From contig JAQFVV010000021.1 in the NCBI GenBank assembly GCA_028023455.1, forward strand, positions 1,461,001 through 1,525,000: 64,000 nucleotides of DNA, given 5' to 3'. The stretch is from Epiperipatus broadwayi (Eukaryota; Onychophora; Udeonychophora; Euonychophora; Peripatidae). A model generated the notes under the pieces. That model did no database searches and had not been told where the DNA came from. It saw only the letters and a list, made by a program, of their open reading frames with translations. Numbering within the stretch: the stretch's first letter is position 1; every line of letters begins with the position of its first letter. The position numbers and the translations under genes were made by a program. Shown in pieces: positions 22,953 to 33,969 of this stretch.

Positions 22953-23388
22953 GTAAAGATTAAATAACTAGAACACAGGCTTATTATATACCTGTGTTTA
23001 TATATGTAATATATAGGGTATATGAGCACAGACTTTCACACGACCCACCACTCTCCACACTATCTCATAACACTGATACCCTTGAACACACAATTGGATG
23101 GACGGTTGAAGAGTTGAAGTGTGGAGTGGATTGAAGCATATCCATTAAAGTATGAGGATTGGTTATCTTAATATATATCTGAGCACTTATAGCATATATG
23201 TGTGGAGATGGTAATCTGAACCAACTGATGTTTGCTGGTTTAGCATGAAATACCTTTATTGGTGATTATTTATCTTTTCAACATATGTGTGTTCAAGTGT
23301 ATCAGTGTTATGAGATAGTGTGGAGAATAGTGGGTCGTGTGAAAATCTGTGCTCATATACCTTGTATATTACATATGTAAAGATTAAA
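22953..23388. mobile_element. Family C foldback element, copy C2, with 12-bp duplication
   Basis: The element is 22965-23376, flanked by exact GTAAAGATTAAA (22953-22964 and 23377-23388). The left end is complete (ACACAGGCTTATTATATACC). The left arm is cut short before its hammerhead and joined to the right arm, which keeps one. Confidence 0.8.
23212..23268 (+). ncRNA. Hammerhead motif, family C (C2), core mutated
   Basis: The core reads CUGAUGU (last base changed) and GAAA is intact. Stem II UGCU/AGCA is kept. Stem III is UACCUUUA-like, so its pairing is lost. Stem I CCAA/UUGG is kept. Confidence 0.55.
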
Positions 23389-23933
23389 ATATATTTATTA
23401 TCTAATGTTTTTATGAAAAAATAAAAGACTTAATAAATTATTTACAGTGAATTACGTCTATAATTCTATACGACTTTATTTTATCTGTTTTCTGCGCTAA
23501 CTATAATGATTTAGTAACAGTTTACACATTCAACAGCAGAACAGATTTTTTCAAGTTGCAGATATTTAATTTATTCAGCTAAGCGCTCTCAATAGTAAAA
23601 CATATCACAATTATAGCATTATAATTTGTAAATATATATATTACGCAATATGGATAATTATATGCTAAATTACTCAGGAATTACTAGGTGACAGCACTGT
23701 AGTTGCAGCTTGAGTTTCAGGAACTTTAGCACTAACCCTCTACTTCTGGAATAAACCGCACAGAGCAGTAGAAAATAATTATATTTTTTTTAACCATATT
23801 GCTCTTAATAAATAATGTTGAGTTTCATCATAACAGAAAGAAAAACCTATCATTTTCATAACAATGAAAATTAATAATAAGAGGCAATACACAATTAAGA
23901 AAAGTAAAGTTATTCCACTATAAAAATTTAAAG

Positions 23934-24157
23934 TTAATCCTGGCACCCATCCAGACATTTTGTTTCCTTGTGGTACCAGGGTTTATGCTAAATATTCTCA
24001 AACTACTTATTTTTATCCAGGGATGGTAATTAAACAACTTCAGGATGTTGATGAATTTTACAGCATAGCTTTTGAAGATTCAACTTGTGTGAGTGGTTGT
24101 ACCCGGCCTCTTCCTATTCCTCAGCTTCATTTAATAAGTATTCCATCTTCAGCCTAA
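23934..24157 (+). CDS. sgf29: SGF29-like second Tudor domain, terminal exon (partial gene)
   Basis: The plus strand reads NPGTHPDILF, then GTRVYAKYSQTTYFYPGMV, then DEFYSIAFEDSTCVSG and PLPIPQ, with a stop at 24155-24157. This follows the second Tudor repeat and C terminus of SGF29 (CCDC101), the SAGA/ATAC subunit that reads methylated H3K4: NPETDP.., a YPQTT.FY motif, a D-Y-.-FED motif and a PPL..Q motif. The aromatic residues (Y, F, Y) and FED are kept. An AG at 23932-23933 could be the splice acceptor, though the pyrimidine tract is poor. An in-frame stop at 23921 means the preceding Tudor repeat is not contiguous. I found no upstream exon in the window. It is either the last exon of a real gene or a 5'-truncated gene copy. 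No stop or frameshift breaks it. Confidence 0.65.
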
Positions 24158-24159
24158 TT

Positions 24160-25145
24160 GATTTTAAATCCTTTTTTTATTTTACATATTGAAAGCTTTA
24201 TTTTTGATAACTAAAAACAATTGTTATTGAAAAACACCGTACTTTTTCCAAATAAGGCATATGCCCCTCCTGCTTCAAAAATCTGTACTTTTTTTTTTAA
24301 AAAAAAAGATAACTGCATTTTACAAAACAATGGCAAAAATGAAAAATTCTTTCATTTACTAACTGTTCTATAAAGTTATTATTATAATTTAGTTGAAGAA
24401 TATTAAATCAGGGAAGAGTAAATTTGATACATTTGGCTAACTAATGATAAGGTCTTCTTTGGTAATGATACATTTTATAAAGAGATATTAAATATTATTG
24501 AAAAAGCATCAGTTAACTTTGAAAGAAAAACTATTCAAAATAAGAGTGGAAAATGAATTAATAGACCAGTATATGTAAGAATATTTAAGAAACTCGATAG
24601 ATTTGCAGTCAATGAAATTTATTTTGTGGATCAGATTTTTAAAATAAATGTCTAGTAAAGTATTGATTTTGAAATTTGGCAATTTATGTAGAGATTTAGA
24701 CATTTAGAGAGAGAGCTGATAAATTAGGAGTAATGGAATATTGAAAAAAATGAGAGAGTAGATTTTTTTCTAATCATTCATTTTTGGTAATTGAAAAATG
24801 AATAGAAAAGAAAAATAGTGTAATTGGTCATATGCTTTGAAGGAAATAGAGTTTTATAAAGAAGGTTTTAGAAGAAAGTAAGAGTATGTAAAAAATATGA
24901 TCAATTAAATTATTAGTTGTAGTTAAAAATCAAAACAAGTTTTTCGTCTAAATAGTTTTTATATAAAAAAAAAGTATTGTATAATATCTTGGTAATAAGA
25001 AGTCTGATATTGAAACTATGATGATAAAGAATAGGATAGAAAAAGAAGGTGTTTTGGGTAAGTTGTATGGGGATGATATTTGTTTAGAGGACTTGAATAG
25101 TCAAAAGTTATATTAAGTTATATTTTTGCATAGGGTACTGGTGGA
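24160..25145 (+). other. Purine-rich stretch, possible LINE tail relic
   Basis: No clear gene. Around 24815-24880 the plus strand reads IGHML..K.SFIKKVLEE, which recalls the GH-LR...I..G segment at the C terminus of some LINE proteins. The match is short and full of stops, so I leave it as a suggestion. Confidence 0.3.
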
Positions 25146-25221
25146 GATAGTATACTGCAACTGCTAGAGACATCATTTCTGTTAAACACGCAGAAATATC
25201 CACATCAGGGGCCAAAAAGCA

Positions 25222-25342
25222 GCAATGCTTGTTCCAGCCACTAGGTGTCGCTGTTCACCATGCGTAAGTGCAGGAACATTCCACCATCTAGCTGGCACCA
25301 AAGCTGCCCGCTTGGTGGCGCTGGTTGCCATGCATAAGCCCA
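25222..25342 (+). repeat. GC-richer direct repeat, two units about 71 bp apart
   Basis: CACTAGGTGTCGCTGTTCAC with CATGCGTAAG (first unit) is echoed by CGCTTGGTGGCGCTGGTTGC with CATGCATAAG (second unit). It stands out from the AT-rich surroundings. Origin unknown. Confidence 0.5.
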
Positions 25343-25345
25343 TAG

Positions 25346-27740
25346 TTAATACCATTTATAAAAAATGAATATATGTTTAGTATAATGTTTTTCTTTAAAA
25401 AAAATAAAATAATACAATTTGTGCAATAAAACATTTTCATAAAAACAGAAAAAAATAGTCTGTTAGAATTTAATTTTTACTTCTTCCAATTTTTTGTTTT
25501 AAATGATGATTAAGCAATGGTAAAATTCCTGCCAGTCATGCTCAAATCTATTACTAATTTGATTAGAATTAACTTGATGTCTGGCTTTGTCTTCAGGCAA
25601 AGAACTTACATAATTTTTGTTATATCGTGGATGAATCTTATATGTCAACATGTTTTATAAGGTGAGAAATACAGTATTTACTTCTTATGGCTTTGAGTAT
25701 TTATCATTTATTTAATATTTATAAATTTGTTGACGTTGCTTATTGTTTACATAAATTGTTTAAAAACTGTTAAAAAAATCTTTCAGACAAATTATCAACT
25801 TTCCTGGAGTTCTCTGACAATCCATGAACACTTGTAGGTTTTAAGACATTTTCAATGAATTGGGTATTTGGATTCATTTAACTATAGAATATAGGTAGAG
25901 GTCCTATGTAATATTTTTGACTTATAGATAAGTTTCTATACTCAGCTTTAAAAAATAATCATTTAATATTTTAAAATGTTTTAAATTTAATTTAAAATTA
26001 TAACAATTTACTAACGTAGAATTCATAAAAAAATTCACAGTATACAATACTGTCTTTGACAGTTTTTCATTATCAAGTTTACCCTGTGTGGTGATAATAT
26101 TTACATCAATTTTTTTCAAAATTTGAAATAATAAATGTGAAATATCCTGTGCAAAACCACTCTGTGAAAGGCAGGGTTTGAATTAAAATTTCTAGAACAT
26201 CCTGTAAAAATCAGAGTTCTACTAGATAAAGGTAGCAGGCAGTAAATAACATTAGAGTCTCTATTTCAGTATTTTTAATTATTGTGGGCTTACAAATAGC
26301 TAAGTTTATTTGCATGGTTTTAAAAATTTAATTATTTATTATGTTACTATTTATATAATGATTATTTTCATGTTTATATTTTGTATATTAGAAAGCATTA
26401 ACAACTTATAAAAGTCAAAGTATACTATTTTTTGAATTTCTTTGGTTTTAAACTCTTTTATTTTTATTTCAAAGCACATATAAAGTTGTTATTTGAGAGA
26501 ACATGTAAAGAAGGTGAAGTTGATAAAACTTTTGTAAAATCAAATAAAGGTATTATTTAGTGTATAGTATTAGGAAGAGTGCTATGCACAATGCTGAATG
26601 CCAAACTATGGAGCTCAATAGTCATGGATCGATGCCCTATTCTATTATTTCTAATTCTCAAGTTTCTCGGGACCTCCTAAACAACAAACCATTTGATTAT
26701 GTATTAAGAATATCATATTTCATGTTATTCTTGAATAGAAAAGAACTAGATGGGTTGGGAGTGAGAATTTGGTCTTAAATACCTAAAGAAGAACAATAGA
26801 TATATAAAATAATAAGATGGAAACACTTGCAAATATTGGCCTTTAAGATGAAAGAACTTCATTTTTTATTCCATGGAACTCTTAAATTCCTAAAAAGAAT
26901 AGCATTATTTAAAAAATAATAAAATAGTTTGTTACACTGGAGGTCATGTGATGTTTGATTACTGGAAGAGACAATTTGAATATTGATCCAAATCTTTAGT
27001 CTTTGGACCTATTATTCTATCACCACAAAAATGGCAATATATTAAAAACTGTTTTGAGTCACCAGACCTGAGCAACAGCAGAGAACGTAGTATTTAAAAT
27101 TATGGTAAAAACAGGAGCCCTTAAACTATAGTTCTGTTTGTAAATAAATAATATTAGTTATACTTTTTTTCTTAATTTCATAATTGCTTTTATTAATGTG
27201 ATCGCAACTAATATAGTAAACAGTTTTGTAATTATTTTCTGTCCTAATTAAATAAATGAACTTTATCACCGGCTGACAGATTCATTATTAATAATGTTTC
27301 AGTAAGTACTTGATTGAACGTTATCCTTTGACATTAGACAATTATTGTCATTATGTTATTAATTTGTCAACTTTTTAATCATTAAAAGATGATTGATAAT
27401 TCTTTTGTGTGATTTTATTTATTTTTAGCGCAAAACAGTAAAACAGCACAACAAATATGAAATTATCGTTTTATTTAGATAAAATCAATTGCTTAGCACC
27501 GTTCCATACAATACATAGCTAACAAACAACTTCATATAATTTTCTATGTCAATACCGATGTTCTCAAAGTGACAAGTCTTAAGATATTCTATCACATGGT
27601 GCTTTGTACTTTTTTAAATAAAAAGAAAAAAAATGGCATAAACTAAAAAAAATGATAACAGTTAAAAATTAAAAAAACAAACAAATAATGTGTAATGAAA
27701 GTACATAATAGAAACTATAATCTCTAACAAATTATAATAA
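25346..27740. other. AT-rich stretch, nothing recognised
   Basis: No gene or known repeat was identified. Confidence 0.5.
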
Positions 27741-27744
27741 ACCA

Positions 27745-28243
27745 TTACAATACGATGCGATGCACCGTGGCTTCTCTTTTCTCGAATTCAGGAGTCTCTC
27801 AGTTACTATGTCCAGAGAGATCTGTCACCCACTTTCCCTTCCCTATCCATTCCCCCAACAAGTGTTTTTACCATATTCTTCTCTATCCAATTTCCATTTT
27901 ATCTTTGTCCACTCTATGGCCTTTATATCTAAATTCCCCTTATCGTTTTCCAAACCAAGCATAAAAAAACAAAAACCCACTTTCTGTATAATCACTTTGT
28001 TTATATTTATTCTTCCACAATTTCATTATTTTTACCCTTTCTGCCTGCAGGTCTTTATATTCAATTAATAGATGCCTAATATTTTCTATGCCTTTCTAAC
28101 ACAACTTGCAGACTAAATCATCCACATTTTTCCATTTATGTGTACATCCCCTTGTTGCTAAAGATACTGTTCAAGCCTTAAATAGTAAACTACTTTCTTT
28201 GCTATTATCATAAATTAACTCACACTCAATATTCTGTTTATAT
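27745..28243 (-). pseudogene. LINE family R, ORF2 C-terminal part (interrupted)
   Basis: The minus strand from about 28215 reads TVSLATRGCTHKWK, then DDLVCKLC and GIENIRHLLIEYKDLQAER. This is the cysteine/histidine tail found at the C terminus of several LINE reverse transcriptases (C..C.....H...EC...). The last cysteine is replaced by Y and stops are present. The 3' end at 27745 matches the copy at 11400-11635. Its upstream continuation is on the far side of PLE 2, at 30480-30930. Confidence 0.65.
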
Positions 28244-28269
28244 ATATAAACAAAAAAAAACTTATAAAT

Positions 28270-28316
28270 CCAATAAATAATATTATATTTCAACCAGAGG
28301 ACTGGTTTTCATCAGA
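28270..28316 (-). ncRNA. Hammerhead-like motif in PLE 2, left arm
   Basis: On the minus strand: CUGAUGA, then a 6-bp stem II AACCAG/CUGGUU with loop UCCU, then GAAA. After the core, AUA-UAA-UAU could form a 3-bp stem III. I could not find a convincing stem I. Confidence 0.45.
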
Positions 28317-28868
28317 AAGAAAAAAAATACACAGTAAAATGGCGATAATCAAAAATTACAGATTTGGTAAAAGATTAAAAATTTTAACAAACCCCCCCCT
28401 GATTGGTCACAAAATCTAACACAGAATATCTACCCAATCAATGACAAAATTCAAACAAAAAAAAAAAAAAGAAAAAAACTACATTCCCTCCCAATCAAGC
28501 TTAAATTCTATTTAAATAAAAATAAATATAAAAATAAAAAATCCAAAATTAAAAATTAAAATATACATATGTGCATACATACAAAAATTAGACTATGCTC
28601 ACATACAAAAAATAGCTGTGCTCACATTAATATTCATTAAAAACTAAAATACTTATACATTTTAATCAAAAATTATAAATAGTGCAAAGTACAATAATTT
28701 ATAATAACTAATTATTTATCTATATACCAATTAAACACAGATATTAAACATCCATATAACCAATCTTTACATAAAAAACCTCATATAAGAAAATTTTCAC
28801 ATAAAATACTCACATATAAAAATCATCTAGGAGACCAGGTAACCCAGAGATGTAATAGTTCCAGTGTT

Positions 28869-29470
28869 TAAATTCAATCCATGTGGTTCTAAGGTCTTGA
28901 ATTTAAAAATAAAAAAACTTCTTCTTTTGTTTCCTCTCCCTTGTAGAAGAAAAACCTTCCTGAAGAATCACTACTTTTAAATCATCAATTGAATGATTCG
29001 GTAAGTTAAAATGTTTTGAAACCGGTCTATCTTTATTCTTATGCAAAATGTCAAATCTATGATTAGTAATTCTGACATGTAAACTATTTGCTGACTCGCC
29101 TATATACTAGTTTAAACATCTACTACACTCTATCAAATATATCAAATTAACACTTTTACATGTAACATAATTAGGAATATACCATTTAAAATTACGATTC
29201 TTAGTACTAAAGACCACTTTTGTCACAACAATATGTTTACATGTAAAACATCTTTTATCCTGACATGGAGAACACCCTTTTACCTGTACAGAATTACTAA
29301 TAAAATTTGTTTTGACAAGTATATCTCTAAGTGATCTATGTTTTCAATATACAACCTTAGGTGGATCAGAAAAAATAGATTTTAAATAATCTGTGGACTG
29401 TAATATGTTAAAATGTTTTGCCAATATCCAGTTAATATTAGGTAAATCTCTATTAAAAGTAAGAACCAAT
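28869..29470 (-). pseudogene. PLE 2 protein C-terminal region with GIY-YIG endonuclease (left copy)
   Basis: On the minus strand from 29462 it reads INWILAKHFNIL, then SIFSDPPKVVY, SLRDILVKTNF, and a cysteine/histidine cluster CSPCQDKRCFTCKH. It goes on through IPNYVTCKSVNLIYLIEC to a GIY-YIG core (YIGESANSLHVR...NHRF). This order is the hallmark of Penelope-like proteins: the end of the reverse transcriptase, a linker with CxxC/H, then GIY-YIG. Stops lie after VVY and in place of the Q before YIG (about 29107), so it is dead. The GIY-YIG domain nicks target DNA for priming in this group. Confidence 0.85.
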
Positions 29471-29477
29471 GGTGGAA

Positions 29478-29818
29478 CATGTAAACATATTGTTGTGACA
29501 AAAGTGGTCTTTAGTACTAAGAATCGTAATTTTAAATGGTATATCCCTAATTATGTTACATGTAAAAGTGTTAATTTGATATATTTGATAGAGTGTAGTA
29601 GATGTTTAAACCAGTATATAGGCGAGTCAGCAAATAGTTTACATGTCAGAATGACTAATCATAGATTTGACATTTTGCATAAGAATAAAGATAGACCGGT
29701 TTCAAAACATTTTAACTTACCAAATCATTCAATTGATGATTTAAAAGTAGTGATTCCTCAGGAAGGTTTTTCTTCTACAAGAGAGAGGAAACAAAAGGAG
29801 AAGTTTTTTTATTTTTAA
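29478..29818 (+). pseudogene. PLE 2 GIY-YIG endonuclease (right, truncated copy)
   Basis: The plus-strand frame is open from 29393 to 29818, but the PLE part begins at about 29478 with TCKHIVVTKVV. It continues NLIYLIECSRCLNQYIGES, then LHVRMTNHRFDILHKNKD, RPVSKHFNLPNHSIDDLKV, ending KEKFFYF. The GIY-YIG residues are intact: Y in LIYLIEC, YIGES, R in HVR, H in NHR. The reverse transcriptase is absent, so it is a 5'-truncated inverted copy. The first 28 residues come from antisense left-copy sequence. Confidence 0.8.
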
Positions 29819-30403
29819 ATTCAAGACCTTAGAATCACATGGATTGAATTTAAACACTGGAACTATTACATCTCTGGGTTACCTGGTCTCCTAAATGATT
29901 TTTATATGTGAGTATTTTATGTGAAAATTTTCTTATATGAGGTTTTTTATGTAAAGATTGGTTATATGGATGTTTAATATCTGTGTTTAATTGGTATATA
30001 GATAAATAATTAGTTATTATAAATTATTGTACTTTGCACTAACTATAATTTTTGATTAAAATGTATAAGTATTTTAGTTTTTAATGAATATTAATGTGAG
30101 CACAGCTATTTTTTGTATATGAGCAGTCTAATTTTTGTATGTATGCACATATGTATATTTTAATTTTTAATTTTGGATTTTTTATTTTTATTTTTATATT
30201 TATTTTAATTTAAATAGAATTTAAGCTTGATTAGGAGGGAATGTAGTTTTTTCCTTTTTTTTTGTTTGAATTTTGTCATTGATTGGGTAGATATTCTGTG
30301 TTAGATTTTGTGACCAATCAGGGGGGTTTTGTTAAAATTTTTAATCTTTTACCAAATCTGTAATTTTTGATTATCGCCATTTTACTGTGTATTTTTTTTC
30401 TTT

Positions 30404-30441
30404 CTGATGAAAACTAGTCCTCTGGTTGAAATATAATATTC
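30404..30441 (+). ncRNA. Hammerhead-like motif in PLE 2, right arm
   Basis: Mirror copy: CUGAUGA at 30404-30410, stem II with one change (AACUAG), GAAA at 30428-30431 and the same short stem III. Stem I is not apparent. Confidence 0.4.
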
Positions 30442-30479
30442 TTTATTGGATTTATAAGTCTTTTTTTGTTTTTATATGT

Positions 30480-30930
30480 ATTTCCTTTGGTTAGTTTGTT
30501 ATATATTAATATTTTGATATATATATATATTAAGCTCTTTTTTCTCTCTATACTAGTTCTCCATCTCTTCAACTCCCTATTTTTTTTATTAATGCATCTA
30601 TTCTTCTATCCTATTCCTTGCCACTACAACACTCAACAATTCCCCTAACACAATCATCCCATCTTTTGTATACATATACTGACATAATTTTTTTATCCAA
30701 TCTTTTGCATACCATACTCTTTTCTCACCCATCTTGCTGCCTGTCCTTTACTTGTAACCCAATTAAATAATATTTTGGCTGTTCTCTTATTATCCATAAA
30801 CTGTAATCTACTTGCTTTTTGCATCTCTCATATAAAAACTTGACCATCTCATTTCTCTTTGTATTGCCTCCTCTGCCATTAACACAATTGTATTGACCCC
30901 TAGTGGCAGTTGAAATTACTAGTTCAACAT
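30480..30930 (-). mobile_element. LINE family R, upstream part beyond the PLE insertion
   Basis: The block continues the C/T-rich plus-strand character of 27.75-28.24 kb and, on the minus strand, reads GVNTIVLMAEEAIQREMRW and further open pieces. I take it as the more 5' part of the LINE interrupted by PLE 2. The match to known LINE domains is weak. Confidence 0.45.
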
Positions 30931-31684
30931 TAATTTTTTGTATTAAAACCTTTATTTTATATTAGAAGTAAATAAATTGTATTTGATCTATTATAAATAT
31001 AAATTTAGAAATGAAAAACACCATTAGAACATCATATTTTTTGCAAATATAGAAAAAAAATATTTAAAATTGTGGAAGGAACTACTCTTTATACATGCAT
31101 TAAAAAATCGACACACTGCATGCCATCTTCCATCAATAATTGTTTTCAAACCATAAGTGGTCCACCTATGATTATAGTTTTTTAAAAATAAATGAACAAT
31201 TATTGACTATGCCTAAATTAGAGCTTGAACTTACTATGAGCCTGATTTTTAAATCTGCATATTATTTGCGTAAGTTCAGTTTATGTATCACAGGGAAAAG
31301 AAAGTTTCTTATTTTTAACTACCAGTGACACTGAAACTTATTAGTTTGTACATATGTAATATTTAAAAATATAGTGATTTATTTGTTCATGGTAATATTT
31401 AATTGATTACTCAAAAGTGTAGGATGAAGGGAACTTTGTCTCCAAACAGAGGTGCAGTATTCACTAGACAAACCCTTAAAATACTTGCATCACAACCTGA
31501 AATACTGTTAAGAACATTTGCAAAGAGATTATTCCTAAAAATAAATGTTGGATTAAAACTTAGTTTCAGTAAGGAAAATAAGCTAAGCTAACATCAAGAT
31601 TACTAAGAGAAAATCAAACAAATTCACTCTAAATGTTTGGCAAATTTCTGCTATTATATTAAATGTAAAACAGTTTGAATAATG
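30931..31684. other. AT-rich stretch, nothing recognised
   Basis: Two small open frames (31140-31328, 31403-31591) have no recognisable similarity and look like chance. Confidence 0.5.
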
Positions 31685-32165
31685 AATAATATTTCTGTAG
31701 TGTAATTTTCACTGTACCACTCTCACGCAAGATAGGAACTGGTTTCTATTTGCTTTTATAATCTTGTAGAGAGGTATCGTCATAAACATATGACCAAGGA
31801 CATGAAAAAAAGATATGATCCCTAAGATTCATATTCCACATGGAACCAGATTTCATCAGTTGGCCTAGATCACAACCTCATACACAGATCTTTATTATTT
31901 CTCAATATATAGAGAGAGCCAATAGTTTAATTGATGCGTGTTAAACTTACTGCTCTCACAACTTTGACACAAGCCACTTAATGCAAGTAAATTAATAATT
32001 TTTATTAGTCATTCATTAGACTAGAGATTATCCATTTAATGAATAATATTTCTGTAGTGTAATTTTTATTACACCACTCTCATGCAAGGTAGGGACTGGT
32101 TTCTATTCACTTTCAACACCTTGTGGAGAGATGTAACAATAAACATATGACCAAATATGTGAAAA
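31685..32165 (-). mobile_element. Family B tandem element, copy B1 (about 1.3 units)
   Basis: One full unit starts GAATAATATTTCTGTAGTGT at about 31683 and the next starts with the same words at about 32038. The second unit is cut at about 32165, before its hammerhead. Unit landmarks are ACTCTCACGCAAG, AACATATGACCAA, the hammerhead, GTTTAATTGATG and TTAGACTAGAGATTATCC. This is a satellite-like head-to-tail arrangement. Confidence 0.75.
31816..31872 (-). ncRNA. Hammerhead motif, family B (B1), eroded
   Basis: CUGAUGA is intact, but GAAA has become GGAA and the stem III palindrome is degraded. Stem I (GAUC with GGUC-type outer pairing) remains. Confidence 0.5.
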
Positions 32166-32477
32166 ACCTTTTGCTGTTATAAAAAAATATATTAACAAAT
32201 CTTCACTTTTTAAGAAAAAGGAAACATACTTGTTTACATATATATCAAATAATTTCAAACATTAGAAACATTTCAGCTACACCCTCTGTGAATAAATATA
32301 TTAGTGCCTGCATTCCAAAACAGCTAATTCAAAAAGATGTCCTCCTTGAACTGTAGACTGCAATGATAAATATTGAAATATGGACTAATTCAAGCAGCAA
32401 GTGTAAAATTACATAAGTAACCATCTTTAAATTGTTCCTAAACATGTTTACTATATTTTATTTTTATTTTTTATGTA

Positions 32478-32552
32478 TCATAGAATCAGCCTGGAAGCGA
32501 ACCCGCTAACCGGGACAACTGCTTGTAAGGCATATGAAGACAGCCGAAAAAT
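32478..32552 (-). mobile_element. tRNA-derived SINE copy 2 (fragment)
   Basis: On the minus strand: GCCTTACAAGCAGTTGTCCC, GGTTAGCGGGTTCGCTTCC, then CTGATTCTATGATACAT. This is the 3' part of the SINE seen at 35310. Confidence 0.65.
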
Positions 32553-33364
32553 TTTACACATTTTTAACTTTGAAATTCTCAAACATAGATATATATGAAA
32601 ATAATACAATTTTGAATATTAAAGATAAAATTGTAGTGAATTAATAAACAATATGTTAAAATTTATATACAGTATTATTATTATTATTAATATAATTCAA
32701 CTTATAATTTGATTTCATGCACTGCAAATCTAATTTTCTTCCTCTAACTAATCAAATAAACATTATTAATAAACTTTTATTTTGCTTTTCTACTTTTTGT
32801 TATAGCTTTAATTATAATAATCTTTTTCTATATTTTTTGTTTTTTATATTTAAAACTGATGTGAATTTCATATTGCTATTTATTATTTATAAACTAATAA
32901 AATATCACGTGACTATCATGTTATTATTTATATCGCTTTGCCATAGTTTCAGTACGTTTTTGTTTTTGACATTAATAAATTTTAATTTTTTGCTTTACTA
33001 ACTGCTGCGTTTTTGCTAACCTGTTATTTTTTCAATATTTCAAATCAGACTTATTTCATTTGTACTTGGATCAGATATCAATGAATACAGTTTTGTATTA
33101 TCATAAATTTCTGAAGACGACTTTTATTTAGTCAAAACTGTCATATTTAAATAAAAGCATTGCGATAAGCATATTTTTCCAAGTGTAGGTTTTTAGTAAA
33201 AGCAATTTTTTTTCCATATTGGTTAATCCTATAAAACTTTAAACTATTTTTTATTTACATTTCATAAGTTACTTGTTTTTGTTTTCCAGTCAATTTTTTT
33301 TTTCATTCTTTTACTTATACACCACTTTTTCTTTCATTATAACTAAGCTAATTTATATAAGCTA
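32553..33364. other. AT-rich stretch, nothing recognised
   Basis: An ATT run lies at 32674-32690. The 94-residue frame at 32717-33001 is low-complexity (F, L, I, N) and not convincing. Confidence 0.5.
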
Positions 33365-33367
33365 ATA

Positions 33368-33440
33368 GAGGTCAGATGGTAATGCTATAAATCCCTATAT
33401 AGCACTGGCTAGAGATTTATAGCTCTACTATCTGATCACC
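33368..33440. repeat. Small imperfect inverted repeat
   Basis: GAGGTCAGATGGTAATGCTA with TAAATC on the left mirrors GATTTATAGCTCTACTATCT with GATC on the right. It could be a miniature transposon or a hairpin. Confidence 0.4.
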
Positions 33441-33670
33441 CATTATTTATAAAAACTTACTCTAAATGACATAGTTGTAGTGAAAGAAAAAGAATATCAT
33501 AACAAACAGCACTATTTAAGCTGGAGTCATGCGATGGAGTCATGTTATTATGTACCTGCGATGCATTCTCACACATTTATCTTATTTCTTATGCAAATAC
33601 ATAAAGAAAAAAAGATAATTATCTATTACATTTTCATCTCAATCTTTTCTTACAGAAATATTAATCACTG

Positions 33671-33968
33671 AATAACTCATAAGGAATAATATTTCTGTAA
33701 TATAATTTTTACTACACCGCTCTCACGCAAGATATGTGTAAGAGATTGTGGTCTGGGCCAACTGATGAGTGGTAGTTCTGAAATGCGCATCTTGGGGATC
33801 ATAGATCTTTATCACATGTTTTTAATCATAAGTTTATGATAACATCCCTCCACAAGATGTTAAAAGCAGATAGAAATCAATTCCTCCATACATTGTGTGA
33901 GAATGGCGTAGTAAAAATTATAGTAGTCTAATGAATGACTAATAAAAATTATTAATATTAAATAACTC
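33671..33968. mobile_element. Family B element, copy B2 (inverted junction)
   Basis: 33680-33733 is a minus-orientation piece (ATTTCTGTAATATAATTTTT, CTCTCACGCAAG). At about 33733 it switches to a plus-orientation unit with a hammerhead, which ends in AATAAAAATTATTAATATT. Short AATAACTC words on both sides (33671-33678, about 33961-33968) may be a target duplication. Confidence 0.65.
33749..33801 (+). ncRNA. Type I hammerhead motif, family B (B2)
   Basis: CUGAUGA at 33762-33768, GAAA at 33780-33783, a perfect palindromic stem III AUGCGCAU at 33783-33790 and cleavage base C at 33791. Stem I is CCAA/UUGG plus an outer UGGUC/GAUCA across an internal loop. Stem II is damaged: 11 nt remain where other copies have about 15. 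Confidence 0.7.
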
Positions 33969-33969
33969 T

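Larger units (their letters stand above)
28244..30478. mobile_element. Penelope-like element 2, 2.2-kb palindrome inserted in a LINE
   Basis: Two arms of about 1.0 kb are inverted copies (left 28244-29243, right about 29471-30478), separated by about 230 bp that belong only to the left, minus-strand copy. Each arm holds the GIY-YIG coding end, a non-coding 3' part, and near its outer end a hammerhead-like motif. The longer minus-strand copy starts near 29462. The plus-strand copy is truncated at the CCHH-like region. LINE family R sequence on both sides shows that the PLE landed inside that LINE. Confidence 0.85.
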
